This document shows positions 23,175 to 34,592 of a DNA stretch of 64,000 nt, one piece after another. The position numbers and the translations under genes are program-made. The notes under the pieces were generated by a model that did not search any database, was not told the DNA's origin, and saw nothing but the letters and a program-made list of their open reading frames with translations. Origin of the DNA: Haematobia irritans (lineage: Eukaryota > Arthropoda > Insecta > Diptera > Muscidae); the NCBI RefSeq assembly GCF_050003625.1, contig NC_134397.1:224626537-224690536 (forward strand), given 5' to 3'. Within the stretch, counting starts at the first letter, position 1. Every line of letters begins with the position of its first letter.

Positions 23175-25690
23175 CTAATCTAAAATCTACCACAAATTGT
23201 AGATTTTTTACTGTTTGGTAGATTGGTAGAATTTTTCTATAAAAATAAAATTTTTACAAAAATTTCTATAGAAATAAAATTTGGACAAAATTATCCATAG
23301 AAATAAAATATTGACAAAATTGTCCATAGAAATAAAATTTTGACAAAATTTTCTATAGAAATAAAATGTTGACAAAATTTGCTATAGGAATAAAATTTTG
23401 ACAAAATTATCCATAGAAATAAAATTTTGAGAAAATTTTCCATAGCAATAAAATTTTGTCAAAATTTTGTATAGAAATTAAATTTTGACAAAATTTTCAA
23501 TAGAAATAAAATTTAGACAAAATTTGCCATAGGAATAAAATTTTTCCAAAATTTTCTATAGAAATAAAATTTTGACAAAATTGTCCATAGAAATAAAATT
23601 TTGACAAAATTTTCCATAGAAATAAAATTTTGTATAGAAATACAATTTTGACAAAATTTTCAATACAAATAAAATTTAGACAAAATTTTCTACAGAAATA
23701 CAATTTTTAAAAAATTTTCTACAGAAATACAATAAAAAAAGTTTCTATAGTTTGACAAAATTGTCTATAAAAATAAAATTTTGACAAAATTATCCATAGA
23801 AATAAAATTTTGATAAAAATTTCCATAGGAATAAAATTTTGACAAAATTTTCTATAGAAATAAAATGTTTGCTATAGGAATAAAATTTTGACAAAATTTT
23901 CTATAGAAATAAAATGTTTGCTATAGGAATAAAATTTTGCCAAAATTAAAAAAAAAAAATTATACAAAAATAAAATTTTGGATAGAAATAAATTTTTATT
24001 AACATTTTCAATAGAAACAAAATTTTTACACAATTTTCTATTGAAATAAAATTTTGACAAAATTTTGTATAGAAATAAAATTTTGACAAAATTTTCCATA
24101 GAAATAAAATTTACTATAGGAATAAAATGTTGCCAAAATTTTCTATAGAAATAAAATTATGCCAACTTATCCTATAGATATGAAAATTAGACAAAATTTT
24201 CGAAAGAAATAACATTTTGACAAAATTTTCGATAGAGATAAAATTTTGACAAAATTTTCCATAGAAATAAAATTTTGACAAAATTTTCCATAGAAATAAA
24301 ATTTTGACAAAAATTGCTATAAGAATAAAACTTTGACAAAATTTTGTATAGAAATAAAAATTTCCACCAAAGTAAAATTTTGACAAAATTTTCTATAGAT
24401 ATAAAATTTTGACAACATTTTCTATAGAAATAAAATTTTGACAACATTTTCAAAAAAAAATTCGACAAAATTTTTCTATAGAAATAACATTTTGACAAAA
24501 TTTGCTATAGGAATAAAATTTTGACAAAATTTTCTATAGAAACAAAATTTTGACAAAATTTTCTATAGAAACAAAATTTTGACAAAATTTTCTATAGAAA
24601 AAAATTTTGACAAAATTTTCTATAAAAATAACATTTTGACAAAATTTTCTATAGAAATAAAATTTTGGCAAAATTTTCTATAGAAATAAAATCTCGACAA
24701 AATTTTCCATAGAAACAAAATTTGTACAATATTTTCTATAGAAATAAAATTTTGACAACATTTTCTATAGAAATAAAATTTTGACAAAAGTTTCTATAGA
24801 AATAAAATTTGGCACAATTTTCTTAGAAATAAAATTTTGACAAGATTTTCTACAGAAATAAAATTTTGAAAAAATTTTCTGTAAAAATAAATGTTTGACA
24901 AAATTTTCTATAGAAATAAAATTTTGACAACATTTTCTATAGAAATAAAATTTTGACAAAATTTTCAATAGAAATAAAATTTTGATAACATTTTCTATAG
25001 AAATAAAATTTTGACAAAAGTTTCTATAGAAATAAAATTTTGACACAATTTTCTTTAGAAATAAAATTTCGACAAAATTTTCTACAGAAATACAATTTTT
25101 AAAAATTTTTCTACAGAAATACAATTAAAAAAAAAAAAGTTTCTATAGAAATAAAATTTTGACAAAATTTTCCATAGAAATAAAATGTTGACAAAATTTG
25201 CTATATGAATAGAATTTTGACAAAATTTCGATAGGAATAAAATTTTGACAAAATTTTCGATAGAAATAAAATTTTGACAAAATTTTCGATAGAAATAAAA
25301 TTTTAACAAAATTTTCGATAGAAATAAAATGTTGACAAAATTTTCCTTAGAAATAAAATTAAAAACAAAATAAAATTTACTAAAATTTTCTACAGAAGTA
25401 AAATTTTGCCAAAAGTTTTTATAGAAATAAAATTTTTACAAACTTTTCTATAGAAATATTTTTTGTTTGTTTTTGATTCCAGCAACAAAATGCTTGAAGA
25501 ATAAACCAACAAAAACAAAACGAATGAGATAAAATTTTCACAAAATTTTCTATAGAAATACAAGTTTCACAAAATTTTCTAGAGAAATTTTGGGAAACTT
25601 CAAAATAATTTATTGTGGGTAGATTTTTGGTAAAATTTTCTTAAAATTTTGGTAGATTATTTATCACACGAGTGGCAACCATGGTTCTAA
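23175..25690. mobile_element. large element made of a 29-bp palindromic minisatellite array
   Basis: About 2.3 kb of tandem 29-bp units (AAAATTTTGACAAAATTTTC then TATAGAAAT), each with the perfect 12-bp palindrome TTTCTATAGAAA. Left border: ACCACAAATTGTAGATTTTT and TTGGTAGATTGGTAGAA. Right border: TTGGTAGATTATTTATCACA and CGAGTGGCAACC. GGTTCTAATC occurs on both sides (near 23176 and 25683), a possible target duplication. The minus strand is read through by frames of 29-residue period, because three 29-bp units make 87 bp. It lies in the slouch upstream intron. Confidence 0.85.
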
Positions 25691-25982
25691 TCATGATATT
25701 CTTCATTCAAGGACGTAGACCTACTGAAATTTAAATTGGAAAACTTCTGGATTATCCCATATTCTATAGTCTCTTTACAGGATTTACTGATGAGTATTGC
25801 AACCAATTTTAGGTTGCTTCCATTTCTAAACCACTCGTGTGATTTTTTTCAGCGACAGTTCATTTTAATGTTTACAAGCTTGCAAGAACATTGGGATTAT
25901 TGCAATCAAAAAAGTTATTCGTAATGGAATTCAAAAGTGTTAGTTTTATATTTCACTAGAAAATCACAAGTAGCTATTATTA
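25691..25982. other. unassigned A+T-rich sequence
   Basis: Between the 29-bp array and a SINE fragment. No gene or repeat is recognised. Confidence 0.4.
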
Positions 25983-25993
25983 GAGCCATCTAG

Positions 25994-26220
25994 GTTAGGT
26001 TAGGTTATGTGGCAGCCCGATGTATCAGGCTCACTTAGACTATTCAGTCCATTGTGATACCACAGTGGTGAACTTCTCTCTTATCACTGAGTGCTGCCCG
26101 ATTCCATGTTAAGCTCAATGACAAGGGACCTCCTTTTTATAGCCGAGTCCGAACGGCGTTCCACATTCGAGTGAAACCACTTAGAGAAGCTTTGAAATGT
26201 CACCAGCATTACTGAGGTGG
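25994..26220 (-). mobile_element. 5'-truncated SINE with target duplication
   Basis: The 3' part of the SINE at 44573-44914 in reverse orientation, with the tail read as TAGGTTAGGTTAGG on the plus strand. An 11-bp direct repeat GAGCCATCTAG flanks it (25983-25993, 26221-26231). This is clean evidence for target-primed retrotransposition of a truncated copy. Confidence 0.85.
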
Positions 26221-26231
26221 GAGCCATCTAG

Positions 26232-26439
26232 CATGTATATGTGAATGATTCTTTTGTTTCTCGTTCCCTTGTATGTTACCATGATGCTGACATCGCGTTC
26301 AAAAAGTGTACGTAGAAAAACTATAGCAGTACCAAAAATAATCCGAAAATTTATCGGAGTGATAGATATTTTGCACGTGAGTATATCGTGAGATCGGATG
26401 CATACGTATTGCAAATTGGGTTTGGACTAAAACCATTGG
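26232..26439. other. unassigned sequence, possibly the N-terminal part of the following relic
   Basis: No clear coding frame. Position and base content would allow it to be the decayed 5' part of the transposase relic at 26440. Confidence 0.3.
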
Positions 26440-26740
26440 AGTTCTAAAAATTACAAGAGTTCAACGATGCAAATGTTATGCTGACTTGGTTTTCTTTGAT
26501 GAGAAGCCATACCAAGTTGAGCAGTTTGTGAAGATACAATATGGCCTCCTTCAGGTCAACTGAAAATTTACAACTACGATTGCCCACCAAATCTCAAACG
26601 CCGTCGATGGTAATGGTGAGATGAAAATAAATGCCGAATATTATCGGGAAAATTGCAGTATTGAAACGCTGGGCAGATAAACTTTTCGGCCGCACGCTAT
26701 GGATATTCCAAATAGACTGAGCACTAACGCACTCACACCC
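26440..26740 (+). pseudogene. transposase relic (maT-like)
   Basis: Successive frames on the plus strand read RVQRCKCYADLVFFDEKPYQ with VEQ following (first catalytic Asp in the FFDEK motif), then EMKINAEYYRENC, a block found N-terminal to the second Asp in maT/mariner-type transposases, then a remnant around RPHAMDIP. Frameshifts and stops separate the blocks. The assignment is from motif memory only. Confidence 0.55.
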
Positions 26741-27992
26741 ATAGAAGGAGTATGATCATCTCCTAAAGCAAAATGTTATTTTTAGACGGCAGCCATGTTA
26801 TTTTAACTGACTTCGACAACCATTTTATATTTGGCGAAAAAGCAAAACTTTTGGCAAACACGTTTCAATTCGACAATTCCAAAGGAATTGTAGATGCCTC
26901 CTTCGCAACGTCTGTCCGTTTCAGTTTCTATGTTGTTATCACGTACACATGAGTGTACTGGACATACAACAATTTGGAAACGTATGGACTGACTGCGCCG
27001 TGCCTGCATCTAGAATTCCTTCGAAATTATTCAAGTCGGAATTATCTAGCCCTGGCATTTCCAGCTCTGTTTTTGGTCTGAAGTAATCCGATTCACATTT
27101 AATGACTTCAATTGACTCTAAATAGTGTTTTCGTAGCGGTCGTTTGTTATGTCATAGGGCTACCCTCTATATAAAATGTCTGCCATATTGGTTCAGAATA
27201 AGATATAGCTACAAGAATTTTATAGAATTATAAAAAAAAAAACATAAATAAGTTGTGAAATACCCTTAATTTTATTTCGAAGAGAGATACTTCGACACCT
27301 CTAACATTAAAGTCTCTTCATATATCCCTCATGTTGTAGCAAAAATATACAATCAATTTCTATTTTTTGTTCTGTCACATACCCATACTGAATATACAAG
27401 GACAAAATTAATTGGAAATAAATCTGTAAAGGCCTCTTGTGTCGTTGTTGTTGTTGTTTGTTTGTGGGCCATTCTGTGCTCTCTTTTCTTCCCAAAAACA
27501 CACACATTTACCTTCACAGTTGTGCATTTCAATCCAATTCAATTAAAATAGATTATGGTCTGATTTTTTTGTGTTGATGACATTTTTTTCGTTACACTTT
27601 CAGGGGTTTTTGTATTATGAGGGAGGTAGGCTGGCAGGTATAAGGATGTTGTTAAGGACAACGTTATTATGGCAACAAATTATTTGCCATGTTACAGACA
27701 AATTATGCCATTAAATGTAGCTTTTTTTGTTGGGGGTCCAGTGACGTAAACACTAACTACCCATTTATCCTTGTTTGCAGTTATTAATAACAGACAATTA
27801 CTTGTTACTTATTTCGATGTTGGAATTTCAAAGAAAAAATTTATTATTTCAATGTAATCGCTCTTACCGAATACCGAAGTGTGGGTCAAGGTTTATGACA
27901 TCAATCACATGCATGATGATGTGTGTATTCTTGGAATGCCAAAAGTGTGACTGTTAAGTTTTATTTTGATCGCATGTTGGAAATGTAACTAT
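26741..27992. other. repeat-poor, probable slouch intron/upstream DNA
   Basis: No recognised mobile element. Holds a GTTGTTGTT run near 27442 and ACACACACA near 27500. Short frames have no recognisable motif. Confidence 0.45.
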
Positions 27993-28410
27993 AGGGCTGT
28001 TTTCTTTTAGCACTGGATCTGCTAAGCCGTTAAGGACTAAAAGAAAACAGAGTACTCGTTTATCCAGGACATCTCCAAAAATATGCAACACTGTCATCAG
28101 CTGTTTAAAAACAATCACAAAAAAGAAGTGAAATCTTGCATTTTTAATGTATGAAATTGGAGCATTAGTAATAAATATTTACTGCTGCGATTATTTATGA
28201 CACTGTATAACTTTGAATTTCAGGTTTTTCGATAAAAATAGTCACAATAAATTGCTATTGTGAATCGAAGAAGCGTCACTTTATCCAAATACAATCTGGC
28301 AACATCGGCGCGACTTGCACTGATGAGATGTTCTGGATAGAACACCAGTGCAACAATATTCTGGATAGCTCATACAAATGTTGCATCCAGTGCTAAAAGA
28401 AAACAGCCCT
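27993..28410. mobile_element. 418-bp MITE with perfect 26-bp terminal inverted repeats
   Basis: The left end AGGGCTGTTTTCTTTTAGCA (26 bp through CACTGGAT) is exactly repeated in inverse at 28385-28410. The interior is non-coding. No target duplication is obvious, so the superfamily is not assigned. Perfect ends suggest a fairly recent insertion. Confidence 0.8.
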
Positions 28411-28430
28411 TATGCTGTTTAATATTCCTA

Positions 28431-28667
28431 CACTGAAAAAAAAAAATATTGTCATGAGGTCCAAGAAATCATGTCTTTAAAACACGAATGCAAATTTTGC
28501 TTAGCATAGAAGACGCATTTCTCTATATGCATATGAAGAAAAAAATCTGAAAAAGCGAAAAATTAAAATTTGCTTCCTAGAAGCAAGTACACAAAACCCA
28601 AATTTAGAAGAGAATTGTGTCTTAAAAGTATCCGTACTTGTATTCTACGCTTCTTTTTTTTTCAGTG
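28431..28667. mobile_element. CACTGAAAAA-type MITE, 237 bp
   Basis: Ends CACTGAAAAAAA and TTTTTTTCAGTG, flanked by TA (28429-28430, 28668-28669). The interior shares ATGAAGAAAAAAATCTGAAA and GAAGCAAGTACAC with 15736-16320. Confidence 0.8.
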
Positions 28668-28819
28668 TATAGAGAATATTTATTAATGTCCTGGGATTTA
28701 GTAGATATTTTATTTTATTGACGAAATAATTCTGTATTTAGATTTTGGTTTGGATTTAGACTTGGTGATGAAAAGGGGATATCACCTCAATATAAAATAA
28801 TTTTGAAATGGTTAGGTTA

Positions 28820-30052
28820 ACAGGTTGCCTGATAAGTCCCCGGTCTAACAAAGAAAAACACATTTTTTGTCAAAATTCGTTTTTATTATTGAACATAGTT
28901 CCCTTCAAGAGCGATACAACGATTATAACCTTCCAATTTTTTGTTACAATTTTGGTAGTACTTCTTCGATTTTGCCTCAAAATAGGCCTCAGTTTCGGCG
29001 ATCACCTCTTCATTGCAGCCAAATTTTTTTCCCTGCGAACATCCTTTTGAGGTCTGAGAACAAGAAAAAGTCGCTGGGGGCCAGATCTGGAGAATACGGT
29101 GGGTGGGGAAGCAATTCGAAGCCCAATTCATGATTTTTTGCCATCGTTCTCAATGACTTGTAGCACGGTGCGTTGTCTTGGTGGAACAACACTTTTTTCT
29201 TCTTCATATGGGGCCGTTTTGCCACGATTTCGACCTTCAAACGATCCAATAACGCCATATAATAGTCACTGTTGATGGTTTTTCCCTTCTCAAGATAATC
29301 GATAAAAATTTTTCCATGCGCATCCCAAAAAACAGAGGCCATTACTTTGCCAGCGGACTTTTGAGTCTTTCCACGCTTCGGAGACGGTTCACCGGTCGCT
29401 GTTCACTCATCCGACTGTTAATTGGACTCAGGAGTGTAGTGATGGAGCCATGTTTCATCCATTGTCACATATCGACGGAAAAACTCGGGTATATTACGAG
29501 TTAACAGCTGCAAACACCGCTCAGAGTCATCAACACGTTCTTGTTTTTGGTCAAATGTGAGCTCGCGCGGCACCCATTTTGCACAGAGCTTCCGCATATC
29601 CAAATATTGATAAATGATATGACCAACACGTTCCTTGGAAATCTTTAAGGCCTCTGCTATCTCGATCAACTTCATTTTACGGTCATTCAAAATGATTATG
29701 TGGATTTTTTTGATGTGTTCGTCGTTAAACACCTCTTTCGGGCGTCCACTACGTTCACCGTCCTCCGTGCTCATATCACCACGCTTGAATTTTGCATACC
29801 AATCAATTGTTGTTGATTTCCCTGGGGCAGAGTCCGGAAACTCATTATCAAGCCAAGTTTTTGCTTCCTCCGTATTTTTTCCCTTCAGAAAACAGTATTT
29901 TATCAAAACACGAAATTCCTTTTTTTCCATTTTTTTTCACAATAACAAAAGACGCTCTATCTCACAAACTAATTGACTTACAGACGTCAAATTTTGACAC
30001 GAATCATTTGAAGGTTGGTACTATACAAAAATAATATGCATTGCCAACCTTT
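28820..30052 (-). mobile_element. mariner element (irritans subfamily, Himar1-like), right end damaged
   Basis: The left end ACAGGTTGCCTGATAAGTCC lies after TA (28818-28819). The body is nearly full length. The right end should read a 27-30 bp inverse repeat but breaks off after AATATGCATT into GCCAACCT, so most of the right repeat is deleted. The other copy (6286-8649) retains both ends. Confidence 0.85.
28886..29930 (-). pseudogene. mariner transposase pseudogene, nearly full length (Himar1-like)
   Basis: Cut-and-paste transposase. From the start at 29930: helix-turn-helix region (EFRVLIKYCFLKGKN, then KISKERVGHII), linker, first catalytic Asp in TMDETWLHHY, second in FHQDNAPCYKS, third in YSPDLAPSDFF (DD34D pattern), and the C-terminal block ALEGNYV. 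The reading frame is broken by two stops just after TPESN (near 29415) and by a one-base shift in the T run near 29025, so it is inactive. About 348 codons, the usual mariner length. Similarity to the horn-fly element supports a muscid host. Confidence 0.92.
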
Positions 30053-31559
30053 TACATATCTTTTTCCGATGTGGGTAAAAATGGCCAAATTATACATATT
30101 TCCTTGTAAAATCGCATCAAAAACTTATAGAAATAATTAAAATTTTCTATAGCTCTTATTCATATTAGTAGGAGAAAAAGGAATCATTTCGAAAAAGTCT
30201 AATAGGCCATTAAAAGAAGAGTGTAATATTTAGTTAATTTTTCCATTGAGTAGTTCGTTTTTTTTTTTCATGGAAAAATTTACTTTTATTCTGTGTTGAT
30301 GACTTTCATTGGGTTTTGGCCACAGAAATAACACTAAGAGACGTGGATACCTCAAAAAAAACGTCTTACTTGGTTTCTTATATTATTTCCAGTGTGTTCT
30401 CAAATTCCATATATTATTCCCACTGCATTTTGTACAAGTAGAAAATATTCTTAAAACATCTTACAGCTAATCTACATTAATTCCTCTCTAATATTCTTAT
30501 AATGACTAAAATTAAGCCAAACTTAAGTCAATGCAAAAGGCCCCTTCGGTAGTCAACTTTTAACCTTTTCCTTCGAAAATTCTTTCGTAGGACAATTATC
30601 CTGCGTACAAGGACATTTAAGGAAAAAAAGTTTACTTGTTAACAAATTAACTACACAACAAAACAATTTAGTTGCCTAAGGCAAGGTTAAATATTCTGGA
30701 GCTTGTATACCATCGCTCACTCCCTAGGCCCCGAACCCAAGAAAACCAACCTGCAATGAAGCCAGTAACCAACCAAGCGACAACATCCACAATTAAATCG
30801 TTCTAAAACCTTTTTTTTTTTTTGTTTTTGCTCTCACCCACTAAGATAGGGTAAATAGGGTTGTTCGTAGTCCTTTTTAATAGACATTAAGTAGCGTTCC
30901 AAATGCACTCAAGCATCAAGAGAAAAGCAACAGCAGTAGTCGAATTATAAACGAGACAAGATTGACAACAACAATTTCTCATTGTTAAGGATATTAGTTG
31001 AGAAATTGGAATTGGAATCAAATCGACTACGATGTTATTCACAAGAAGTGGCATGGAGAGGGGTGGGGGTAAAGATTTAAATAATTCACTAACTACCACA
31101 AGGGATGAACGGGTTTGTATGGAGTAAAGAAAAATGTCAAACCCTTTTCAAAAAGTTCGTAGCCAGTTTAAAATCGAAAGGGTTCTATAGCTTTTTGTGA
31201 GCAATATGCGGTTGAGTATGAAAGCATCACCCATAGTTCTTCTAACTATGTGTGATGTGTAAATCTAAAAGGCTTTAGAAATTGTCACCAAGGACTATAT
31301 GATGTAAAGTGAAAATTCAAGGTATTAAGGGAAAAGGGTAAAATAAAGAAGAAGAGGTTTTTTAAGGTTTGATTTATTTAAAAAAAAAAATCATTAGTAT
31401 TTAGCATAACTTTTGTTAGGAAAAAAAAAATGAAGTACTATAGAGCAATATATTTTTTTTTTAATCCCAGCCATACTGACTTTGTCATTCTGTCCAGGTC
31501 AAGTTTATCAATTAAGCAATTTACAACATACACAAAAATTTTTATTTTGATTAAATCAG
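30053..31559. other. mostly repeat-poor, probable slouch intron/upstream DNA
   Basis: 30053-30500 is A+T-rich with homopolymer runs. 30500-31430 is more complex and free of recognised repeats. No gene is seen. Confidence 0.4.
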
Positions 31560-31725
31560 AAAACCATTTAGAGAAGTTTTGATACACTCGGAAATACCCC
31601 AGCATTACTGTGAGGGAATAATCGAAAACATTTTGGTATTTGGTCGAAACTGAGTGAATCGAACCACTAATAAATTTGTGCAAGGAGGGCCTGTTAAACA
31701 CTGGACTACGGTAGCTCTCTGGAAA
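31560..31725 (-). mobile_element. diverged SINE copy
   Basis: Minus strand: GAGAGCTACCGTAGTCCAGT, a B box GTGGTTCGATTCAC, then CAGTAATGCTGGGGTATTTC and AACTTCTCTAAATGGTTT, in the same order as the SINE at 44573-44914 but well diverged. Confidence 0.65.
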
Positions 31726-31987
31726 ATTTCCACAGTCCAGAGTAAGTTACCTTATCCCAAGTATTTCTCAAAAATTTGTTGAACTAAACGTAGGTATAAA
31801 ATTCAATAACCGTACAAAAAAGTTCAATTTAAACTAAAGCAGAAGAAAATTTTCGAATGATTCCCAACGATGAACTACTGCACCGTAAATATGGTCATTA
31901 TTGGGCGCCATTAATTTTTTGTCATAACTTTCAGTTCATTTTTACTTTTACTTTTATGATCATGTTTAATATCGAAATTCGTAGTTA
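31726..31987. other. unassigned A+T-rich sequence
   Basis: Between the diverged SINE and a family A element. Nothing is recognised. Confidence 0.35.
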
Positions 31988-32267
31988 AAACAAGTATATA
32001 TGGCCGTAAGTTCGGCCAGGCCGAATCTTATGTACCCTCCACTATGGATTGCGTAGAAACTTCTACGAAAGACTGTCATCCACAATCGAATTACTTGGGT
32101 TGTGGTATCTTAAATCGTTTTCTAAATTGTGAGTTAGTCCATACGTGGTATACTCGTATATTAGACAAAAAATGTATGTGTAGGTAAGTCTACAAATAAT
32201 TACGAATCGATATGGACTTTTGCACGGTACGTAGGGAGCCAGAATTGAAATATGGGGGTCGCTTATA

Positions 32268-33554
32268 AAGGGTGATACGGTCAAAATTTGGTCAATATGA
32301 ACTTGACGTATTTCTTTCAATTTTGCATTTAAAAAACCTGATCACCCCTCATTTCGAAGGTGTGTGTGTGTAGAATGTTGCTCCTATTTTGATTTTGGAA
32401 TTCACTCATCAGTTGTCAAAATGCCGTCCAAGCAAGAAGAGCAGCGTATCAAAATTTTGCTCAAAAATCCGAGCTACTCGCACGCAAAGCTGGCAAAATC
32501 GCTAAAAGTTGCCAAATCAACCGTTACAAATGTAATTAAAGTGTTTGGGGAACGTTTGTCGACAGCCAGGAAGTCTGGATCGGGGGGAAATCGAAAACCG
32601 GAAGCCGCTGAGACGACAAAGAGAGTTGCCGGTAGTTTCAAGCGAAACCCTAACCTCTCTCTCCGAGATGCCGCAAATAAGCTGGGTGTATCGTCTACAA
32701 CTGTGCATCGAGCCAAAAAACCAGCCGGACTATCGACTTACAAGAAGGTAGTGACTCCAAATCGCGATGATAAACAAAATACAACGGCCAAAGCGCGAGC
32801 CCGGAGGCTGCACACGACGATGCTGACGAAGTTTGACTGCGTGGTAATGGACGACGAAACCTACGTCAAAGCCGACTACAAGCAGCTTCCGGGGCAGGAG
32901 TTTTATACGGCAAAAGGAAGGGGAAAGGTAGCAGATATTTTCAAGCACATAAAACTGTCAAAGTTCGCAAAGAAATATCTGGTTTGGCAAGCCATCTGTA
33001 CCTGTGGCTTGAAAAGCAGCATTTTCATAGCTTCCGGGACTGTCAACAAAGAAATTTACGTGAAAGAGTGTTTGAATAAACGTCTGCTGCCTTTCCTGAA
33101 GAAACACGGTTGTTCCGTACTGTTTTGGCCGGATTTGGCATCTTGCCATTACGGTAAAAAGGCCATGGAGTGGTACGCCGCCAACAACGTGCAGGTGGTT
33201 CCCAACGACAAGAACCCTCCCAGCCAGAGTTCCGCCCAATTGAGAAATACTGGGCTATTGTCAAGCGGAACCTAAAGAAGACCAAAAAAACTGCTAAGGA
33301 CGAGCAGCAGTTCAAGGCAAACTGGCTTTCTGCGGCGAAGAAGGTGGACAAGGTGGCTGTACAAAATCTGATGGCAGGTGTCAAGCGTAAGGCCCGGCAA
33401 TTCGGATTTGGAAAAGCGAAAGCCTAACTGAATATTTTTCCTGAATTTTATACTAATTGAACTTGAAAAAGAAATTTAATTTGATTTTTTAAATAAACGA
33501 TTTCACCAATTTACACGCGTTTTCCCTTGACCAAATTTTGACCGTATCGCCCTT
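32268..33554 (+). mobile_element. DD37E Tc1/mariner-type element, 1287 bp, intact ends
   Basis: The 28-bp terminal inverted repeats (starting AAGGGTGATACGGTCAAAAT and AAGGGCGATACGGTCAAAAT) differ at one base. TA flanks lie at 32266-32267 and 33555-33556; removing the element restores GCTTATATGGGGGC of family A. It holds one transposase gene with a single frameshift. Confidence 0.92.
32421..33427 (+). pseudogene. DD37E transposase, one frameshift
   Basis: Transposase of an ITm (IS630-Tc1-mariner) element. Start chosen at MPSKQEEQRIKIL, which is preceded by a normal leader; the longer upstream frame is not family-like. Residues 1-110 form two helix-turn-helix units (YSHAKLAKSLKVAKSTV, LSLRDAANKLGVSSTTVHR). 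First catalytic Asp about residue 145 (VVMDDETYV), second 238 (FWPDLASCHYG), Glu in RPIEKYW. After allowing for the shift, Asp to Glu spacing is 37 residues, hence DD37E. About 4 bases are missing after KNPP (near 33225), moving the C-terminal 65-70 codons to another frame. Otherwise open, so inactivation is recent. Confidence 0.88.
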
Positions 33555-34499
33555 TATGGGGGCTATATACAATTGTGAACTTGATATGGACCAATTTTTG
33601 TGTGATTGGGGATCGATTTATCTAAGGGCTATATATAACTAAAGATGTGGATCTAGTTAGGTATGGTTGTTAACGGCCATATACTAGCACAATGTACCAA
33701 ATTTCAACTGACTCGGATGAAATTTGCTCCTCCAAGAGGCTCCAAAACCAAATCTCGGGATCGGTTTATATGGGGGCTATATATTATTATTGACCGATGT
33801 GGACCAATTTTTGCATAGTTGTTAGAGACCATATACCAACACCACGTACCAAATTTCAACCAGATCGGATAAATTTTGCTTCTACAAACGGCACGGGAGG
33901 TCAAATCTGGGGATCGGTTTATTTGGGGGTTATATATAATTATAGACTGATATGAACCAATTCGTGCATGGTTGTTGGATACCATATACTAATATCACGT
34001 ACCAAATTTCAACCGAATCGGATGAATTTTTCTCTTCCAAGGGGCTCCGGAGGTCAAATCTGGGGATCGGTTTATATGGGGGTTATATATAATTATGGAC
34101 CGATGTAGACCAATTTTTGCATGGTTGTTAGAGACCATATACTAACACCACGTACCAAATTTCAGCCGTATCGGATGAAATCTGCTTCTCTTGGAGGCTC
34201 CGCAAGCCAAATCGGGGGATCGGTTTATATGGGGGCTATATATAATTATGGACCGATGTGGACCAATTTTAGCATGGTTGTTAGAGACCATATACTAACA
34301 CCATGTACCAAATTTCAGCCGGATCGGATGATATTTTCTTCTCTTAGAGCCTTCTCCGCAAGCCAAATCTGGGGATCGGTTTATATGGGGGCTATATATA
34401 ATTATGGACCGATGTGGACCAATTTTAGCATGGTTGTTAGAGACCCTATACTAACACCATGTACCAAATTTCAGCCGGATCGCTTGAAATTTACTTCTC

Positions 34500-34592
34500 T
34501 TCTTTCCAACATTTCTGCCGGTATCTCACGAATAGTTGCTTCAATGTTTTCTTCTAATGCCTCAATTGAAGCGACATTGTCTGTATTGACAT
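34500..34592 (-). pseudogene. transposase C-terminal fragment
   Basis: The minus strand reads NTDNVASIEALEENIEATIR and EIPAEMLER. This is the sort of C-terminal helix found after the last catalytic block in the transposase family at 1-280 (inference from memory of the family). Only about 30 codons, directly joined to a broken family A monomer. Confidence 0.5.

Larger units (their letters stand above)
31988..34499. mobile_element. family A element split by a DD37E transposon
   Basis: Starts AACAAGTATATATGGCCGTAAG with the palindrome TTCGGCCAGGCCGAA. It is interrupted at 32268-33554 and resumes TGGGGGCTATATACAATTGTG, with about six monomers to 34499. The hairpin end is missing: it runs directly into a transposase fragment. 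Confidence 0.8.

Noticed and set aside
23497..25309. Long Phe/Lys/Ile-rich minus-strand frames (repeating NFVKILFL)
   Set aside because: They have a 29-residue period from the 29-bp minisatellite. Not a protein gene.
23175..25690. CRISPR-like array
   Set aside because: Units are contiguous 29-bp tandem repeats with no unique spacers, in animal DNA.
29635..29976. Plus-strand frame opposite the mariner gene
   Set aside because: Shadow of the mariner transposase pseudogene on the minus strand.
32474..33384. Several minus-strand frames over the DD37E transposase
   Set aside because: Antisense shadows; the plus strand holds the HTH and DDE motifs.
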